Positions 8,108 through 16,125 are shown, counted from the stretch's first letter. The stretch is 27,363 bases of DNA from Oscillospiraceae bacterium (GCA_016302015.1 JAEDOJ010000001.1:1-27363); one strand, 5' to 3'. Numbers and translations are program-made. Notes: generated by a model not told the origin, from the sequence alone.

Positions 8108-8946
8108 TGCAGACTCCTTTCCAAACAGTCTACCGCGCTCTCCTCCGGTAGGCAGGCCAGGTGATAAATCGGAACACGCTCCACCAGCCGGAGGGCAAGC
8201 TTCATTGCCGATTCCACGTCCTCCCGCCGCCACGGCTGCAGGACGATCTGGCTCATCAGCGTCTTCACTGCCCCGGAGGGACGGAGGACTTCCACACGGT
8301 TTTCCGTCCCCTGGCTCAGCCCAACGATGGCACGGACAGGGAGATCAAACTCCCTGCAGATGCCGGAGGTGCCGGCGTAGGGAAGACCGCTGACCAGCGC
8401 TCTTCCGTTTTCAAAATGAAGCAGCGCCTTGTCACCGTTGAGGATCTCCGCCCTGCGGCTTCTGCGCCAAAGCTCTGCCTGTGTGGATTTTCCCGTGCCG
8501 GAGGGTGCGGTAAACAGAATCGCACCGCCCTCGGTGGCAATCACCGAGGCGTGGAGAATGGCATGCTCCCGTGCCAGCAAAAGGCTCTCCATCATCATGC
8601 CGGAGATGATCTGATCCAGCGTGCAGGTGTTGGTGGGGGAGAGAAGCTGGAGGCGTGGCTTCGTTTCGTCGAAGTGAAGAATCGAATAGGCCCAGGTTTT
8701 CAGCGTTCCGTGGGCGCTGTTCTCCGCCCAAATGCGTCCCTCCGAAGCATGGATGCGGTAAAATTCATCCTCATAGACCACCGGCCCGGAAATGGCGATG
8801 TTCCCATCCTGATAGATGTGTAATTCTACGTCTGTTTCTCCGCCGCAGAGGAACCGGGGCAGGAAGGAATCCGCCTGCGGGGGCGGCACCTGACCTGTAA
8901 AGCCCACCCGCACGCCACCCAGACGCAGTGCAGTCTTAGTTGTCAT
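8077..8946 (-). CDS. HPr kinase-like ATP-binding protein, 289 aa
   Basis: A P-loop is seen at about residues 147-155 (APSGTGKST), preceded by the HASVI-xxx-GGAILF strand typical of HPr kinase/PEP carboxykinase-like proteins that sit in peptide-biosynthesis clusters. Later motifs (NGDKALL, GLPYAGTSG) match the divergent HprK-related group rather than true HprK, whose HPr substrate context is absent here. Relatives in lasso-peptide clusters phosphorylate the precursor, and similar proteins occur in radical SAM cassettes; the role here is inference. The ATG at 8946 overlaps the end of the lipoprotein gene by 11 bp and has no good Shine-Dalgarno sequence, so translational coupling is likely; upstream in-frame starts are possible but fall inside the lipoprotein gene. 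Confidence 0.75.
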   Translation of the reverse strand: MTTKTALRLGGVRVGFTGQVPPPQADSFLPRFLCGGETDVELHIYQDGNIAISGPVVYEDEFYRIHASEGRIWAENSAHGTLKTWAYSILHFDETKPRLQLLSPTNTCTLDQIISGMMMESLLLAREHAILHASVIATEGGAILFTAPSGTGKSTQAELWRRSRRAEILNGDKALLHFENGRALVSGLPYAGTSGICREFDLPVRAIVGLSQGTENRVEVLRPSGAVKTLMSQIVLQPWRREDVESAMKLALRLVERVPIYHLACLPEESAVDCLERSLQWSKPQFPKY

Positions 8947-9664
8947 ATGACATATAGAGAACCACGGTATTTTCCGCCGTAGCGTGGCTCTGAATGCTCT
9001 GGGCAATGGCTCCGCCGGCAACACCGCTGAATCTGGCTCGGTAGGTGATGCCTCCCAGAAGCACGCCGTCCTGATAATTCTTGTAGTAAACAAACACGTC
9101 TCCGGGGAAATCTCTGCCGGAGATGTTGCGAATGTTGATCACACCGTCTCCCAGATAAACCTCAAAGTCGTTTTGATATGCCTCCACAATTTGCGCCGCA
9201 GAGGTACAGACATCCACGTGCGCCCCGGTGATTGTCTCGTAGGCCCCACGATTGCTTTCCAGCACCAGCACATAGGCGTTGACAGGCAGACCGGTGAGAA
9301 CAAAGCAGTCCTTTCCTGCGGAAATCTCCCCATACTCCACCGTTTCCGTCCCGGTGTTCTTCACGATGACAGCGGAAACGCCGTCCACCGCATCGTTGGA
9401 GCCGTCCTCAAAAAAACGGCCCGTGTAGCTGCCTACAGCCAGTATGTCCAGTCCGCTTTGGGAAACGGTCTGCCAATCCTCCTGCGCCGTAAAGCCGGGA
9501 ATTTCAAAGAGAAGCGATTCCGTTGGCGCAAGGCTGTCCACAGGGAGGACTGTACTTGTGTTTTCCTCCCCAATGGAGGGGGCTGTGTTTTCGACTTCGT
9601 TTTCCGTGCAGGCGCAAAGGCAAACCGCCAAAAGCAGGAACAAAACGGCAAGATATTTTTTCAT
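8936..9664 (-). CDS. Lipoprotein of unknown function, first gene of the radical SAM cassette, 242 aa
   Basis: The start at 9664 (MKKYLAVLF) has GAGGTG upstream. A lipoprotein signal ends in LCAC with the lipid-modified Cys at position 19, so the mature protein is anchored on the outer face of the membrane. A Ser/Thr/Glu-rich linker follows (about 20-45), then a compact domain with several beta strands (TVEYGEISAGKDCFVLTGLP, GVINIRNISG, DVFVYYKNY). I do not recognise the domain. It begins the operon and overlaps the kinase-like gene by 11 bp, so it may be the target, receptor or immunity-type partner of the modification system. No Cys-rich or repetitive core-peptide-like tail is seen at its C terminus. 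Confidence 0.8.
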   Translation of the reverse strand: MKKYLAVLFLLLAVCLCACTENEVENTAPSIGEENTSTVLPVDSLAPTESLLFEIPGFTAQEDWQTVSQSGLDILAVGSYTGRFFEDGSNDAVDGVSAVIVKNTGTETVEYGEISAGKDCFVLTGLPVNAYVLVLESNRGAYETITGAHVDVCTSAAQIVEAYQNDFEVYLGDGVINIRNISGRDFPGDVFVYYKNYQDGVLLGGITYRARFSGVAGGAIAQSIQSHATAENTVVLYMSYDN

Positions 9665-9679
9665 AATACACCTCAAAAG

Positions 9680-9697
9680 CAGGGTTGAATTACCCTG
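9680..9697. promoter_or_regulatory. 6-bp inverted repeat at the predicted transcription start of the cassette
   Basis: CAGGGT (9680-9685) and ACCCTG (9692-9697) flank a 6-nt centre and directly adjoin the minus-strand -10 box at 9698-9703. The predicted first transcribed base lies inside it, so it could be an operator or a short 5' hairpin. Confidence 0.4.
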
Positions 9698-9726
9698 ATT
9701 ATAAATCAACAGCTTAGAAAATGCAA
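9698..9726 (-). promoter_or_regulatory. Promoter of the lipoprotein-kinase-radical SAM-PqqD cassette
   Basis: On the minus strand: TTGCAT (9721-9726), a 17-nt spacer and TATAAT (9698-9703). Predicted start about 25 nt before the lipoprotein ATG. It diverges from the plus promoter at 9784-9812. Confidence 0.65.
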
Positions 9727-9783
9727 CAATTTTTCCGCCGCCCCGCCTACCCCTTTCGTTGCGATGTTTTACATCTGACGAAC

Positions 9784-9812
9784 TTGACAGACCGCCGCAA
9801 ATAGAGTATATT
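9784..9812 (+). promoter_or_regulatory. Promoter of the three unknown plus-strand genes
   Basis: Consensus TTGACA (9784-9789), a 17-nt spacer and TATATT (9807-9812), about 70 nt upstream of the ATG at 9890. The 9665-9889 interval contains this and the divergent minus promoter; no small ORF of note was seen in it. Confidence 0.75.
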
Positions 9813-9889
9813 GAAATTGCAAAATCCTCCGTTAAAGCCGAGGATCAGAAAAAACAGCGGGTGTTGATTTGAAATATGGGGGTGCGATC

Positions 9890-10345
9890 ATGTTTCGGCA
9901 TCAGGTTTCAAAGACCTATCACATGACTGAAGAAGAAATCGTTGATAAGCTATGTCATAAGCCATTTGAGGTTGGTCAGGCTGTATATCATTGCATACGG
10001 ACGGCAACGGACGTGTGTTTTATCCCAATGAGAAGTCGGATCATGAGGAATTCATTTGTGCCCGTTGTCACCTGCAGCCTTTCTTCATCGTCGGGAGGAA
10101 CAGACGTAACGATGAGCTTCAGCCTACGGCGGCTTGATACAATCGTTCATTTCTTCGTTTTAGGTGTATTTTCTGCATTTGAACTACTTCTACTTTACTT
10201 TGCTTTTTTCTGCCAACCAGATGCAATATTACTTGCTGTTCTTCTGCCCTTACTCCTTGGGCTGTACGAAGCATTCTTCTATTTCATTTTCCGCAGGTCC
10301 TGTCGGAATGCAATCCGTGTGATGGAAGACTTGCTGCTCCGTTAG
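9890..10345 (+). CDS. Small two-helix membrane protein of unknown function, 151 aa
   Basis: The start at 9890 (MFRHQVSKTYHMTEEEIV) has GGGGGTG just upstream; a TTG at 9869 in the same frame is less likely. Residues 1 to about 80 are polar. Two long hydrophobic stretches follow (about FFVLGVFSAFELLLLYFAFF and AILLAVLLPLLLGLYEAFF), then a basic FRRSCRN end, giving a two-span membrane protein with a long N-terminal domain. I recognise no family. It is the first gene after a strong promoter. Base composition is visibly more AT-rich than the flanking operons, as it is for the next two genes. Confidence 0.65.
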   Translation: MFRHQVSKTYHMTEEEIVDKLCHKPFEVGQAVYHCIRTATDVCFIPMRSRIMRNSFVPVVTCSLSSSSGGTDVTMSFSLRRLDTIVHFFVLGVFSAFELLLLYFAFFCQPDAILLAVLLPLLLGLYEAFFYFIFRRSCRNAIRVMEDLLLR

Positions 10346-10371
10346 AACGCCGGGAACTTTTGGAGGTAAAA

Positions 10372-10898
10372 ATGAAATTCAAAAAACAGGTCGTGTAATT
10401 CTCATTGTTTTTGTCACAGTACTTGTGTTGCTGCTTGCTTTCTTCATCGGACGGGCGGTTCTGAAGCAGGATGATATTCCGTTCATGTCAGACTACGGTC
10501 TGGATTTTGCTGCCAACTCCGGCTTTCAGGCGTGTGAGAAGATGGGAACCCCTGATTCCATACTTGAGTACCCGGAGGAGGAACACATCTGCTATACATA
10601 TTTCAGGCCGGTTCTTGGAAGAGAAGCAGAAGTAGAATTCGTCACAAATATGAATACCGATTATTTCTCTCAAGTGAATGTTACTTGGCAATTTGACTCG
10701 GAACAGGATGTAGCCGTGTGGTATAAGGATGTAAAACACCGGATATGGAAGGCGTATTACGTTCCCCTGGTCTTCCGGGAGGAAGGGGAGAGCCAAATGT
10801 GGGACGGATCCACAAACTGGGCGTGTTCGTTTGGTGCGCTTTACTACTGGGTGGGGCTTCCTGGAACAAAAGTGATCTATTCAGCAATTGATTTCTGA
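10372..10898 (+). pseudogene. Secreted or membrane-anchored protein, frameshifted at an A6 run
   Basis: ATG at 10372 has GGAGG 5 nt upstream but reaches a stop after eight codons (MKFKKQVV). Adding one A to the six-A run at 10381-10386 would give MKFKKTGRVILIVFVTVLVLL, a textbook signal-anchor, continuous with the open frame 10425-10898. That frame (157 codons from a TTG with no ribosome binding site) contains polar sequence such as DYGLDFAANSGFQACEKMG, several aromatic-rich strands (YTYFRPVLG, VNVTWQFD, ALYYWVGLPG) and ends IYSAIDF. I recognise no family. The intact protein would be about 175 aa. The disruption may be a true mutation, slippage-based phase variation, or an assembly or sequencing error. 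Confidence 0.7.
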
Positions 10899-11039
10899 TA
10901 AAATCTTCAGACCGGTGTTGCAGGAAACGGCGAAAAATTTGGGCGAAGTGCAAGAGATACTTCTGCCCCGGAGAACAGCAGTCCCTTGCGTTACAACGCT
11001 AAGGTGAGCCAAGGGGAAATTTATTAGGAGTGACAGCTT

Positions 11040-11675
11040 ATGTTATCTGAGAATGGGTTATTTCGATTGTTGATGTCTCTGAAAAGTCATCCGGAGCTTC
11101 GGCTGGGAAAAAAGTCTCTGCTTGCGTTGGAGTCTCTCGTAAATGGATATTTGGATGCGTGTCTTGACCTGAACCAGGGGGACGATACGCTTGCATGGTT
11201 TCAAAAGTTTGATTCGTATGTTGTGCGTCAATGTGGCCAGGAGAAGACCACCTGCAATGCGTACAGCGCAATCCTGTCCAGCGGGTATCATGATGAAACC
11301 GGCTTGGATCGATTTTTAGAGCTTTTAGAACGCTTTGCAACGGAATGTAATGAGCCACCCCTGCCGAGAGAACCCTCCTCCGCCCTTCAGACCGGTGAAT
11401 ACCGTGCGATGCGCCTTGACATTCAAGAGGCAACACATTTTGTTGGCAGGTATCTGACGGAGCATTGCGGAGAATTTTTTGGCATTCGGCAGGTCGGCTG
11501 CTCGGATACGCTGGTAATGTTTTGGGATGAGGAGAAAAACTTGTCCTGCGTTTTGGCGAATGACGCTGTCAACGTGGGAGATTCAGCGGAAGCCGACAAA
11601 ATCCGCTGTCTACCCATTTTTTCAAATGGTGATCGTGTGTACTATACCTCGTTATCCAGCAAAACAGGGGAATAG
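11040..11675 (+). CDS. Soluble protein of unknown function, 211 aa
   Basis: ATG at 11040 follows AGGAGT by 8 nt. There is no signal peptide or membrane segment. The N-terminal ~100 residues look helical (LLMSLKSHPELRLGKKSLLALESLVNGYLDACLDLNQ, GLDRFLELLERFATEC); the C-terminal half has a compact alpha/beta look (FFGIRQVGCSDTLVMFWDEEKNLSCVLAND). The size, all-soluble acidic character and lonely position beside other unknown small genes recall immunity-type or hypothetical accessory proteins, but I see no motif that proves this. The gap upstream (10899-11039) has no evident gene. A hairpin terminator shared with the convergent sugar operon follows. Confidence 0.65.
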   Translation: MLSENGLFRLLMSLKSHPELRLGKKSLLALESLVNGYLDACLDLNQGDDTLAWFQKFDSYVVRQCGQEKTTCNAYSAILSSGYHDETGLDRFLELLERFATECNEPPLPREPSSALQTGEYRAMRLDIQEATHFVGRYLTEHCGEFFGIRQVGCSDTLVMFWDEEKNLSCVLANDAVNVGDSAEADKIRCLPIFSNGDRVYYTSLSSKTGE

Positions 11676-11721
11676 CTACCGTCCCGGAGCGTATGGGTAC
11701 GGTGCCCGGAACAATAGGAAA

Positions 11722-11747
11722 CCCGCCCCGGATATTTCCGGGGCGGG
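11722..11747. terminator. Bidirectional terminator between convergent units
   Basis: An 11-bp GC-rich stem, CCCGCCCCGGA / TCCGGGGCGGG, encloses a 4-nt loop between the plus-strand gene ending at 11675 and the minus-strand operon ending at 11782. Tails are short (TTTCC on the minus side, ACATTTATT on the plus side), so termination strength may differ by direction. Confidence 0.75.
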
Positions 11748-11781
11748 ACATTTATTCGTTTGTGTGAATCAGAACGATGAA

Positions 11782-12729
11782 TTAGTCCTCGAACTGGTCA
11801 ACGTTGTCCTTAACAACGACGGAAACGCCGGTGTCAACGACTTCGCCGTTCAGCTTGGTGCCTTCCAGCAGCTGGACAGCAGCCTCAACAGCCTTGGAGC
11901 CCATAACGCCGGGGTTCTGAGCCATGAAGGCCAGCAGCTCGCCGTCACGGACGTGAGCGCGGTTGGAGGAGCTGTTGTCGAAGCCAACACAGAAGATGTT
12001 AGCGCCGGAAGCATTTGCTTCCTTAACAGCGTTGGCAGCGCCGTTGGTAGCGCCGTCGTTTGCGCCGTAAACAGCGATAACGCCGTCATTGATCAGAGCA
12101 GCAGTCAGGTCCTGAGCCTTAACTGCGTCGCCGTCGGAGTACTGAACCTCGGAGAAGGTGTAAGCAGTGCCTTCGAAAGCGGAAACGAAGCCGTCAACAC
12201 GGTCGATGCAGGACTGAACGCCAGCCTGTGCGGAAACCAGACCGATCTGGCCTTCGGTAACGCCGGCATCGGTGAGGATCTTCAGCATCTCAGCGCCAGC
12301 CTGTGCGCCGGCAGCGTAGTTATCGGTTGCGAAGGTAGCAGCGGCCTCAACGGTAGCGGTGGCGTCAACATAGATGATTTCTACGCCATTTGCCTTTGCG
12401 TTGTTCAGAGCGTCGTTGCAAGCGGTGGAGTCGTTAACGGAGATGATGATGACGTCAGCGCCGTCGTTGACAGCGGTCTCGATCATCTGGATCTGCTGTG
12501 CGTTGTCCTTCTTTTCGGGAGCCAGCCACTTGAAGTTGATGTCCTTGCCGGCAGCCTTCAGCTCGTTGGCCTTGTCTTCAGCAGCCTTGTGCAGCTTTAC
12601 CCAGTGTACGTCCATCTGATCCATGGTGATCAGGGTGATGTTCATGGTGTCGCCCTTGCTGTCAGAGCAGCCGACAAACAGGGAAGCAACCATGAGCATT
12701 GCGAGAAGCAGAGCAATCAGTTTTTTCAT
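11782..12729 (-). CDS. Sugar ABC transporter substrate-binding lipoprotein (RbsB/type I periplasmic-binding fold), 315 aa
   Basis: The signal sequence ends FVGC with lipid-modified Cys21. The mature part has the two-lobed RbsB-like pattern: MNITLITMDQMDVHW at the start, GADVIIISVND, GVEIIYVDATA, GAQAGAEMLKIL, a DGFVSAF turn, VIAVYGANDGATNGAANAV and NIFCVGFDNS. It captures the sugar at the membrane surface and hands it to the permease encoded upstream. It is the last gene of the operon and has a separate strong ribosome binding site, which suits the high amounts needed for a binding protein. Family membership is clear; the sugar is not readable from sequence, though the linked enzymes point to a rare hexose or pentose. 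Confidence 0.93.
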   Translation of the reverse strand: MKKLIALLLAMLMVASLFVGCSDSKGDTMNITLITMDQMDVHWVKLHKAAEDKANELKAAGKDINFKWLAPEKKDNAQQIQMIETAVNDGADVIIISVNDSTACNDALNNAKANGVEIIYVDATATVEAAATFATDNYAAGAQAGAEMLKILTDAGVTEGQIGLVSAQAGVQSCIDRVDGFVSAFEGTAYTFSEVQYSDGDAVKAQDLTAALINDGVIAVYGANDGATNGAANAVKEANASGANIFCVGFDNSSSNRAHVRDGELLAFMAQNPGVMGSKAVEAAVQLLEGTKLNGEVVDTGVSVVVKDNVDQFED

Positions 12730-12762
12730 TTTCGTTTTCTCCTTTAAATTTAATTATGTACA

Positions 12763-12780
12763 GGGGCGGGGCTCCGCCCC
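12763..12780 (-). other. Intercistronic hairpin before the binding-protein gene
   Basis: A perfect 7-bp stem (GGGGCGG / CCGCCCC, 4-nt loop) lies between the permease and binding-protein genes with no U-tract. Such elements often stop mRNA decay or set different levels of operon segments; that role is inferred. Confidence 0.55.
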
Positions 12781-12795
12781 CGAACAACAAGATGA

Positions 12796-13818
12796 TTATT
12801 TTGCAGCGGGAGCTGCGGCTTTCTTTTCGGTCTTGACCTTGTGGTTGCCGTTGCGACGGAGGACGTCGAACAGAACGCAGGCCACAACGATAAGGCCGAT
12901 GATGATGTTACGAAGAGCAACAGGAACATTCGCGAAGGTCAGGCCGGTCTGGAGGATTGCCCAGACGGCGGCACCGGCGATGACGCCGGGGAGCAGGCCG
13001 CTGCCGCCCAGAGTGGACACGCCGCCGATAACGGCTGCGGCAACCGCGTACATTTCGTAGCTCATACCTGCGCTCATGTCGCCCATGCCGGACTGTGCCA
13101 TGGTGATCAGGCCGGTGACGCCGGCGCAGAAGGCGGAAACCAGATATGCCTTGGTGGTAGTGGTGAATACGTTGACGCCGGACAGACGGGCGGCATCCAC
13201 GTTGGAGCCGATGGCATAGATGTGACGGCCGGAGCGGGTGAAGGAAAGAATGAAGTAGAAGACGACCCAGATGGCCAGAGCGATCCAAACGCCGTTGTAG
13301 ATGCCCAGGGTCTTGCCGTAGTAGAGAACGTCCTTAAAGACCTGAACCGCGCCTTCGGAACCGATGTTATCGGTGTTGTAGTTGCCGTTGACCAGCTGAG
13401 CAACACCGCGGGCAATGGTCATGGTGCCCAGAGTGCCGATGAAGGGAGGCAGCTTTGCCTTGCCCACCAGCAGGCCGTTGACCAGGCCGACCATCATGCT
13501 TGCAGCCATGGTGATGAGAACAGCCAGAATGGGGTTCATGCCGTTGCACATCAGCGTTGCGGACATCATGGCGGACATACCTACCACGGAGCCGATGGAG
13601 AGGTCGATGTTGCCGGTGATACAGACATAAGCCTGGCCGATGCCGACCAGCAGGAAGGGAACGATGGTACGCAGCAGAGTGACAATACTGTTCCACTTAA
13701 TAAAGTTGGGATTCAAAAAGGTAAAGACGATCATCAGGACGATGACGCCAACGTAGGCGGTCAGAACGGAAGCAACGCCGTTCTTTGCCAAAAACCGCTT
13801 CAACGGACTTTTTTGCAT
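12796..13818 (-). CDS. Sugar ABC transporter permease (RbsC/AraH type), 340 aa
   Basis: A membrane protein with about 8-10 hydrophobic spans, for example VLTAYVGVIVLMIVFTFLNP near the start. It carries the family landmarks GIGQAYVCITGNIDLSIGSVVG (membrane entry), LPPFIGTLGTMTIARG and the late GVSTLGGSGLLPGVIAGAAV, which includes the loop that docks to the ATPase. Length is normal for the RbsC family. It forms the channel through which the binding protein's sugar passes. It follows the ATPase gene by 21 bp and has AAAAGGAG before its ATG. Confidence 0.93.
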   Translation of the reverse strand: MQKSPLKRFLAKNGVASVLTAYVGVIVLMIVFTFLNPNFIKWNSIVTLLRTIVPFLLVGIGQAYVCITGNIDLSIGSVVGMSAMMSATLMCNGMNPILAVLITMAASMMVGLVNGLLVGKAKLPPFIGTLGTMTIARGVAQLVNGNYNTDNIGSEGAVQVFKDVLYYGKTLGIYNGVWIALAIWVVFYFILSFTRSGRHIYAIGSNVDAARLSGVNVFTTTTKAYLVSAFCAGVTGLITMAQSGMGDMSAGMSYEMYAVAAAVIGGVSTLGGSGLLPGVIAGAAVWAILQTGLTFANVPVALRNIIIGLIVVACVLFDVLRRNGNHKVKTEKKAAAPAAK

Positions 13819-13839
13819 AGTTTTTACACTCCTTTTCGT

Positions 13840-15348
13840 TTAACCTTCGTTGTCACCGAACTGGGTGGCATAGGTCATAATCTCTTCTTCGCTTGTGTTT
13901 CTGGGGTCGACTTCGCCGGTAATTCTGCCGTTGCACATAACGAGAATGCGGTCGGAAATGCCCATGACCTCGGGAAGCTCACTGGAGACGATAATCACCA
14001 CGACACCGGCTTTCTTCAACTGGTTGATGATCTGATAGATCTCAACCTTAGCCGCCACGTCGATGCCACGGGTAGGCTCATCGAAGATGATGACCCGGGA
14101 GTTTCTGGCAAGCCACTTGGCCACAACGACCTTCTGCTGGTTACCGCCGGACAGGCTGGCTGCGGCGATGTCGGCGCTGGCCATTTTGATGGTCAGGGAG
14201 GACTTGCCCTTTTCAATCATTTCATTTTCTTTTTTCTTGCGAACCGCGCTGATGGTGTTGCAGATCAGATCCAGATTGGGGAGAGCGATGTTGTCCCGGA
14301 TGGTCAGCTTGGTGCAAAGACCGTCCTTTTTCCGATCCTCCGGAGCCAGCACGATGCCCTGACGAATTGCGTCGGCGGGGCTCTTGATCTTCAGCTCCTT
14401 GCCGTCCAGAATGATCTGGCCGCTGTCCTTGACGTCGGCGCCGAAGATGGCACGCATTGCTTCGGTACGACCAGCACCTACCAGACCGGAGAAGCCCAGA
14501 ACCTCGCCCTCGTAGGCATCGAAGCTGATGCCCTTGACCATGCGGCCCGCGCGGAGATTCTTGACCTCCAGAACCTTCTTGCCCCGCTGGACGTCGTCCC
14601 GGGGGAACTGGTTGGTGATTTCCCGGCCAACCATATTGGCAATGATCTGCTCCATGGTAAAGTCGGTAAACTTACCTTCGGTGATGTAATGGCCGTCACG
14701 CATGATGGTGACACGATCCACGATGTGATGCAGCTCCTGCAGACGGTGGCTGATGTAGACGATGGCGCAGCCCTGACTGCGAAGCTCCCGGACAATGCGG
14801 AACATTTCCTCGATTTCCGCATTGGACAGAGCGGAGGAGGGCTCGTCCATGACCAGAACCTTGGCATTGATCAGCAGAGCCTTTGCGATTTCCACCATCT
14901 GCTGACGTCCCACGGTCAGGTTGCCCACCACGGTGTCCGGGTCCAGATCGGTGATACCCAGCTTTGCCAGCTGCTCCTTTGCCTGACGGTTCATCTCCGC
15001 ACGGTCAAGACGACCGCCCTTGATGATCTCACGGCCAAGGAACATATTGTTGGCAACGGTCAGATGCTGACACATATTCAGCTCCTGGTGGATGATGGCA
15101 ACGCCAAGCTCCTGAGCCTTCTTTGTGTTCAGATCTCCCTCAACTTTTTTGCCGAAAATTTCAATTTCGCCGGAATCTCTGGTGTAAACGCCGGACAGGA
15201 TCTTCATCAGTGTAGATTTGCCGGCGCCGTTTTCACCAAGTAGCGCCATTACCTCGCCTGTTCTCAAATGGAGCTGAACATCGTCCAGCGCTTTTACGCC
15301 GGGGAATGTCTTGGTAATGTGCTCCATAGAAACAGCATATTGACTCAT
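13840..15348 (-). CDS. Sugar ABC transporter ATPase with two nucleotide-binding domains (RbsA type), 502 aa
   Basis: Two fused ABC domains are visible. The first has Walker A GENGAGKST (about 38-46), signature LTVGRQQMVE and Walker B VLVMDEPSS. The second has the degenerate P-loop GLVGAGRTEA, signature LSGGNQQKVV and Walker B VIIFDEPTRGID. This two-domain pattern with a weakened second P-loop is characteristic of monosaccharide importers. The ATG at 15348 is preceded by AAAGGAG; the open frame extends 23 codons upstream without a ribosome binding site. It powers the adjacent permease. Confidence 0.95.
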   Translation of the reverse strand: MSQYAVSMEHITKTFPGVKALDDVQLHLRTGEVMALLGENGAGKSTLMKILSGVYTRDSGEIEIFGKKVEGDLNTKKAQELGVAIIHQELNMCQHLTVANNMFLGREIIKGGRLDRAEMNRQAKEQLAKLGITDLDPDTVVGNLTVGRQQMVEIAKALLINAKVLVMDEPSSALSNAEIEEMFRIVRELRSQGCAIVYISHRLQELHHIVDRVTIMRDGHYITEGKFTDFTMEQIIANMVGREITNQFPRDDVQRGKKVLEVKNLRAGRMVKGISFDAYEGEVLGFSGLVGAGRTEAMRAIFGADVKDSGQIILDGKELKIKSPADAIRQGIVLAPEDRKKDGLCTKLTIRDNIALPNLDLICNTISAVRKKKENEMIEKGKSSLTIKMASADIAAASLSGGNQQKVVVAKWLARNSRVIIFDEPTRGIDVAAKVEIYQIINQLKKAGVVVIIVSSELPEVMGISDRILVMCNGRITGEVDPRNTSEEEIMTYATQFGDNEG

Positions 15349-15441
15349 TGCTCGACTCCTTTCATAAATTTTTGGACAGGGATCGCAGGAAAGCCGGTTG
15401 CGATGGCTGTCTATCACTGGCTTGCGCCAAATGGGTACGGA

Positions 15442-16125
15442 TTAATCCTTTGCGGGGGGATATTCGTTGCACAGCAGACGATAGGGAGGCTCATCCTCTT
15501 CGATGGTGGGGAAGCGGCCCAGAGGCTCGTAGAAGCGGTTGTCGGTGTTGTCGTCGTTGCACATGGAGACCTCGCCCACCAGCGCAGTGCCGGAACCGGG
15601 ACGAACGGTGAATTCATGATAGTAGTAGGGGTAGAGGGAGAGGCTTTCGCCGGGCTTCAGGACGATCTCCGACCCAGCGGGAACCATGTAACGGCGGCCG
15701 TCACGGCAGATCTCCACATCGGTATCCGCCAGACCCTCGTCGGGAGTTGCGTTCCACAGACGGAATACCAAATCGCCGCCGCCACGGTTGATGATGTCCT
15801 CCATCTTGTTCCAGTGGAAGTGGTTGGGGGAAATCTGACCTTCCCGAACCATCATGATCTTCTCGGCATAGGTCTTGGTGTACTTGGGGTTGTGGGTGTT
15901 GCCGTTGCGGATGGTGATCAGGGCAAGACCAAGCGTGTCATATCTGCCCTCGCCGTAGTCGGTCACGTCCCAGCCCAGAGCGTTGTCACGGATTTCATCG
16001 TATTCGTGACCCTTTTCCGCCCACTCTTCCGGGGTGAAGCTCAGATAGGGAGGAAGCTCGAATTTGTGCTCGGCCAGCAGTGCCTCGAACTCTTTGATGA
16101 TTGCATTGATTTCAGAACGTTTCAT
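15442..16125 (-). CDS. D-lyxose isomerase-family cupin (lyxose/mannose ketol isomerase), 227 aa
   Basis: This metal-dependent aldose-ketose isomerase belongs to the D-lyxose isomerase group (EC 5.3.1.15 type, also active on D-mannose in studied members). The metal site reads His102-x-His104-x4-Glu109 (NHFHWNKME) and later His170 (YYYHEF), within a cupin barrel that includes MMVREGQISP. Length matches the family. The start at 16125 (MKRSEIN) follows AAAGGAG; the longer open frame has no ribosome binding site. In this operon it would convert the imported aldose to a ketose before phosphorylation by the PfkB kinase. The true sugar could be lyxose, mannose, allose or another rare aldose. Confidence 0.85.
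   Translation of the reverse strand: MKRSEINAIIKEFEALLAEHKFELPPYLSFTPEEWAEKGHEYDEIRDNALGWDVTDYGEGRYDTLGLALITIRNGNTHNPKYTKTYAEKIMMVREGQISPNHFHWNKMEDIINRGGGDLVFRLWNATPDEGLADTDVEICRDGRRYMVPAGSEIVLKPGESLSLYPYYYHEFTVRPGSGTALVGEVSMCNDDNTDNRFYEPLGRFPTIEEDEPPYRLLCNEYPPAKD

Noticed and set aside
10905..11400. CTTCAGACCGGTG occurs twice (about 10906 and 11389) as a possible direct repeat or recombination scar
   Set aside because: A 13-bp match alone, one copy inside a gene and one in a gap, with no flanking similarity; likely chance.
12841..15243. An 800-codon plus-strand open frame across the permease and ATPase genes
   Set aside because: It lies opposite clear RbsA and RbsC homologues; its Asp/His/Gly-rich translation is the usual mirror of a GC-rich coding strand.
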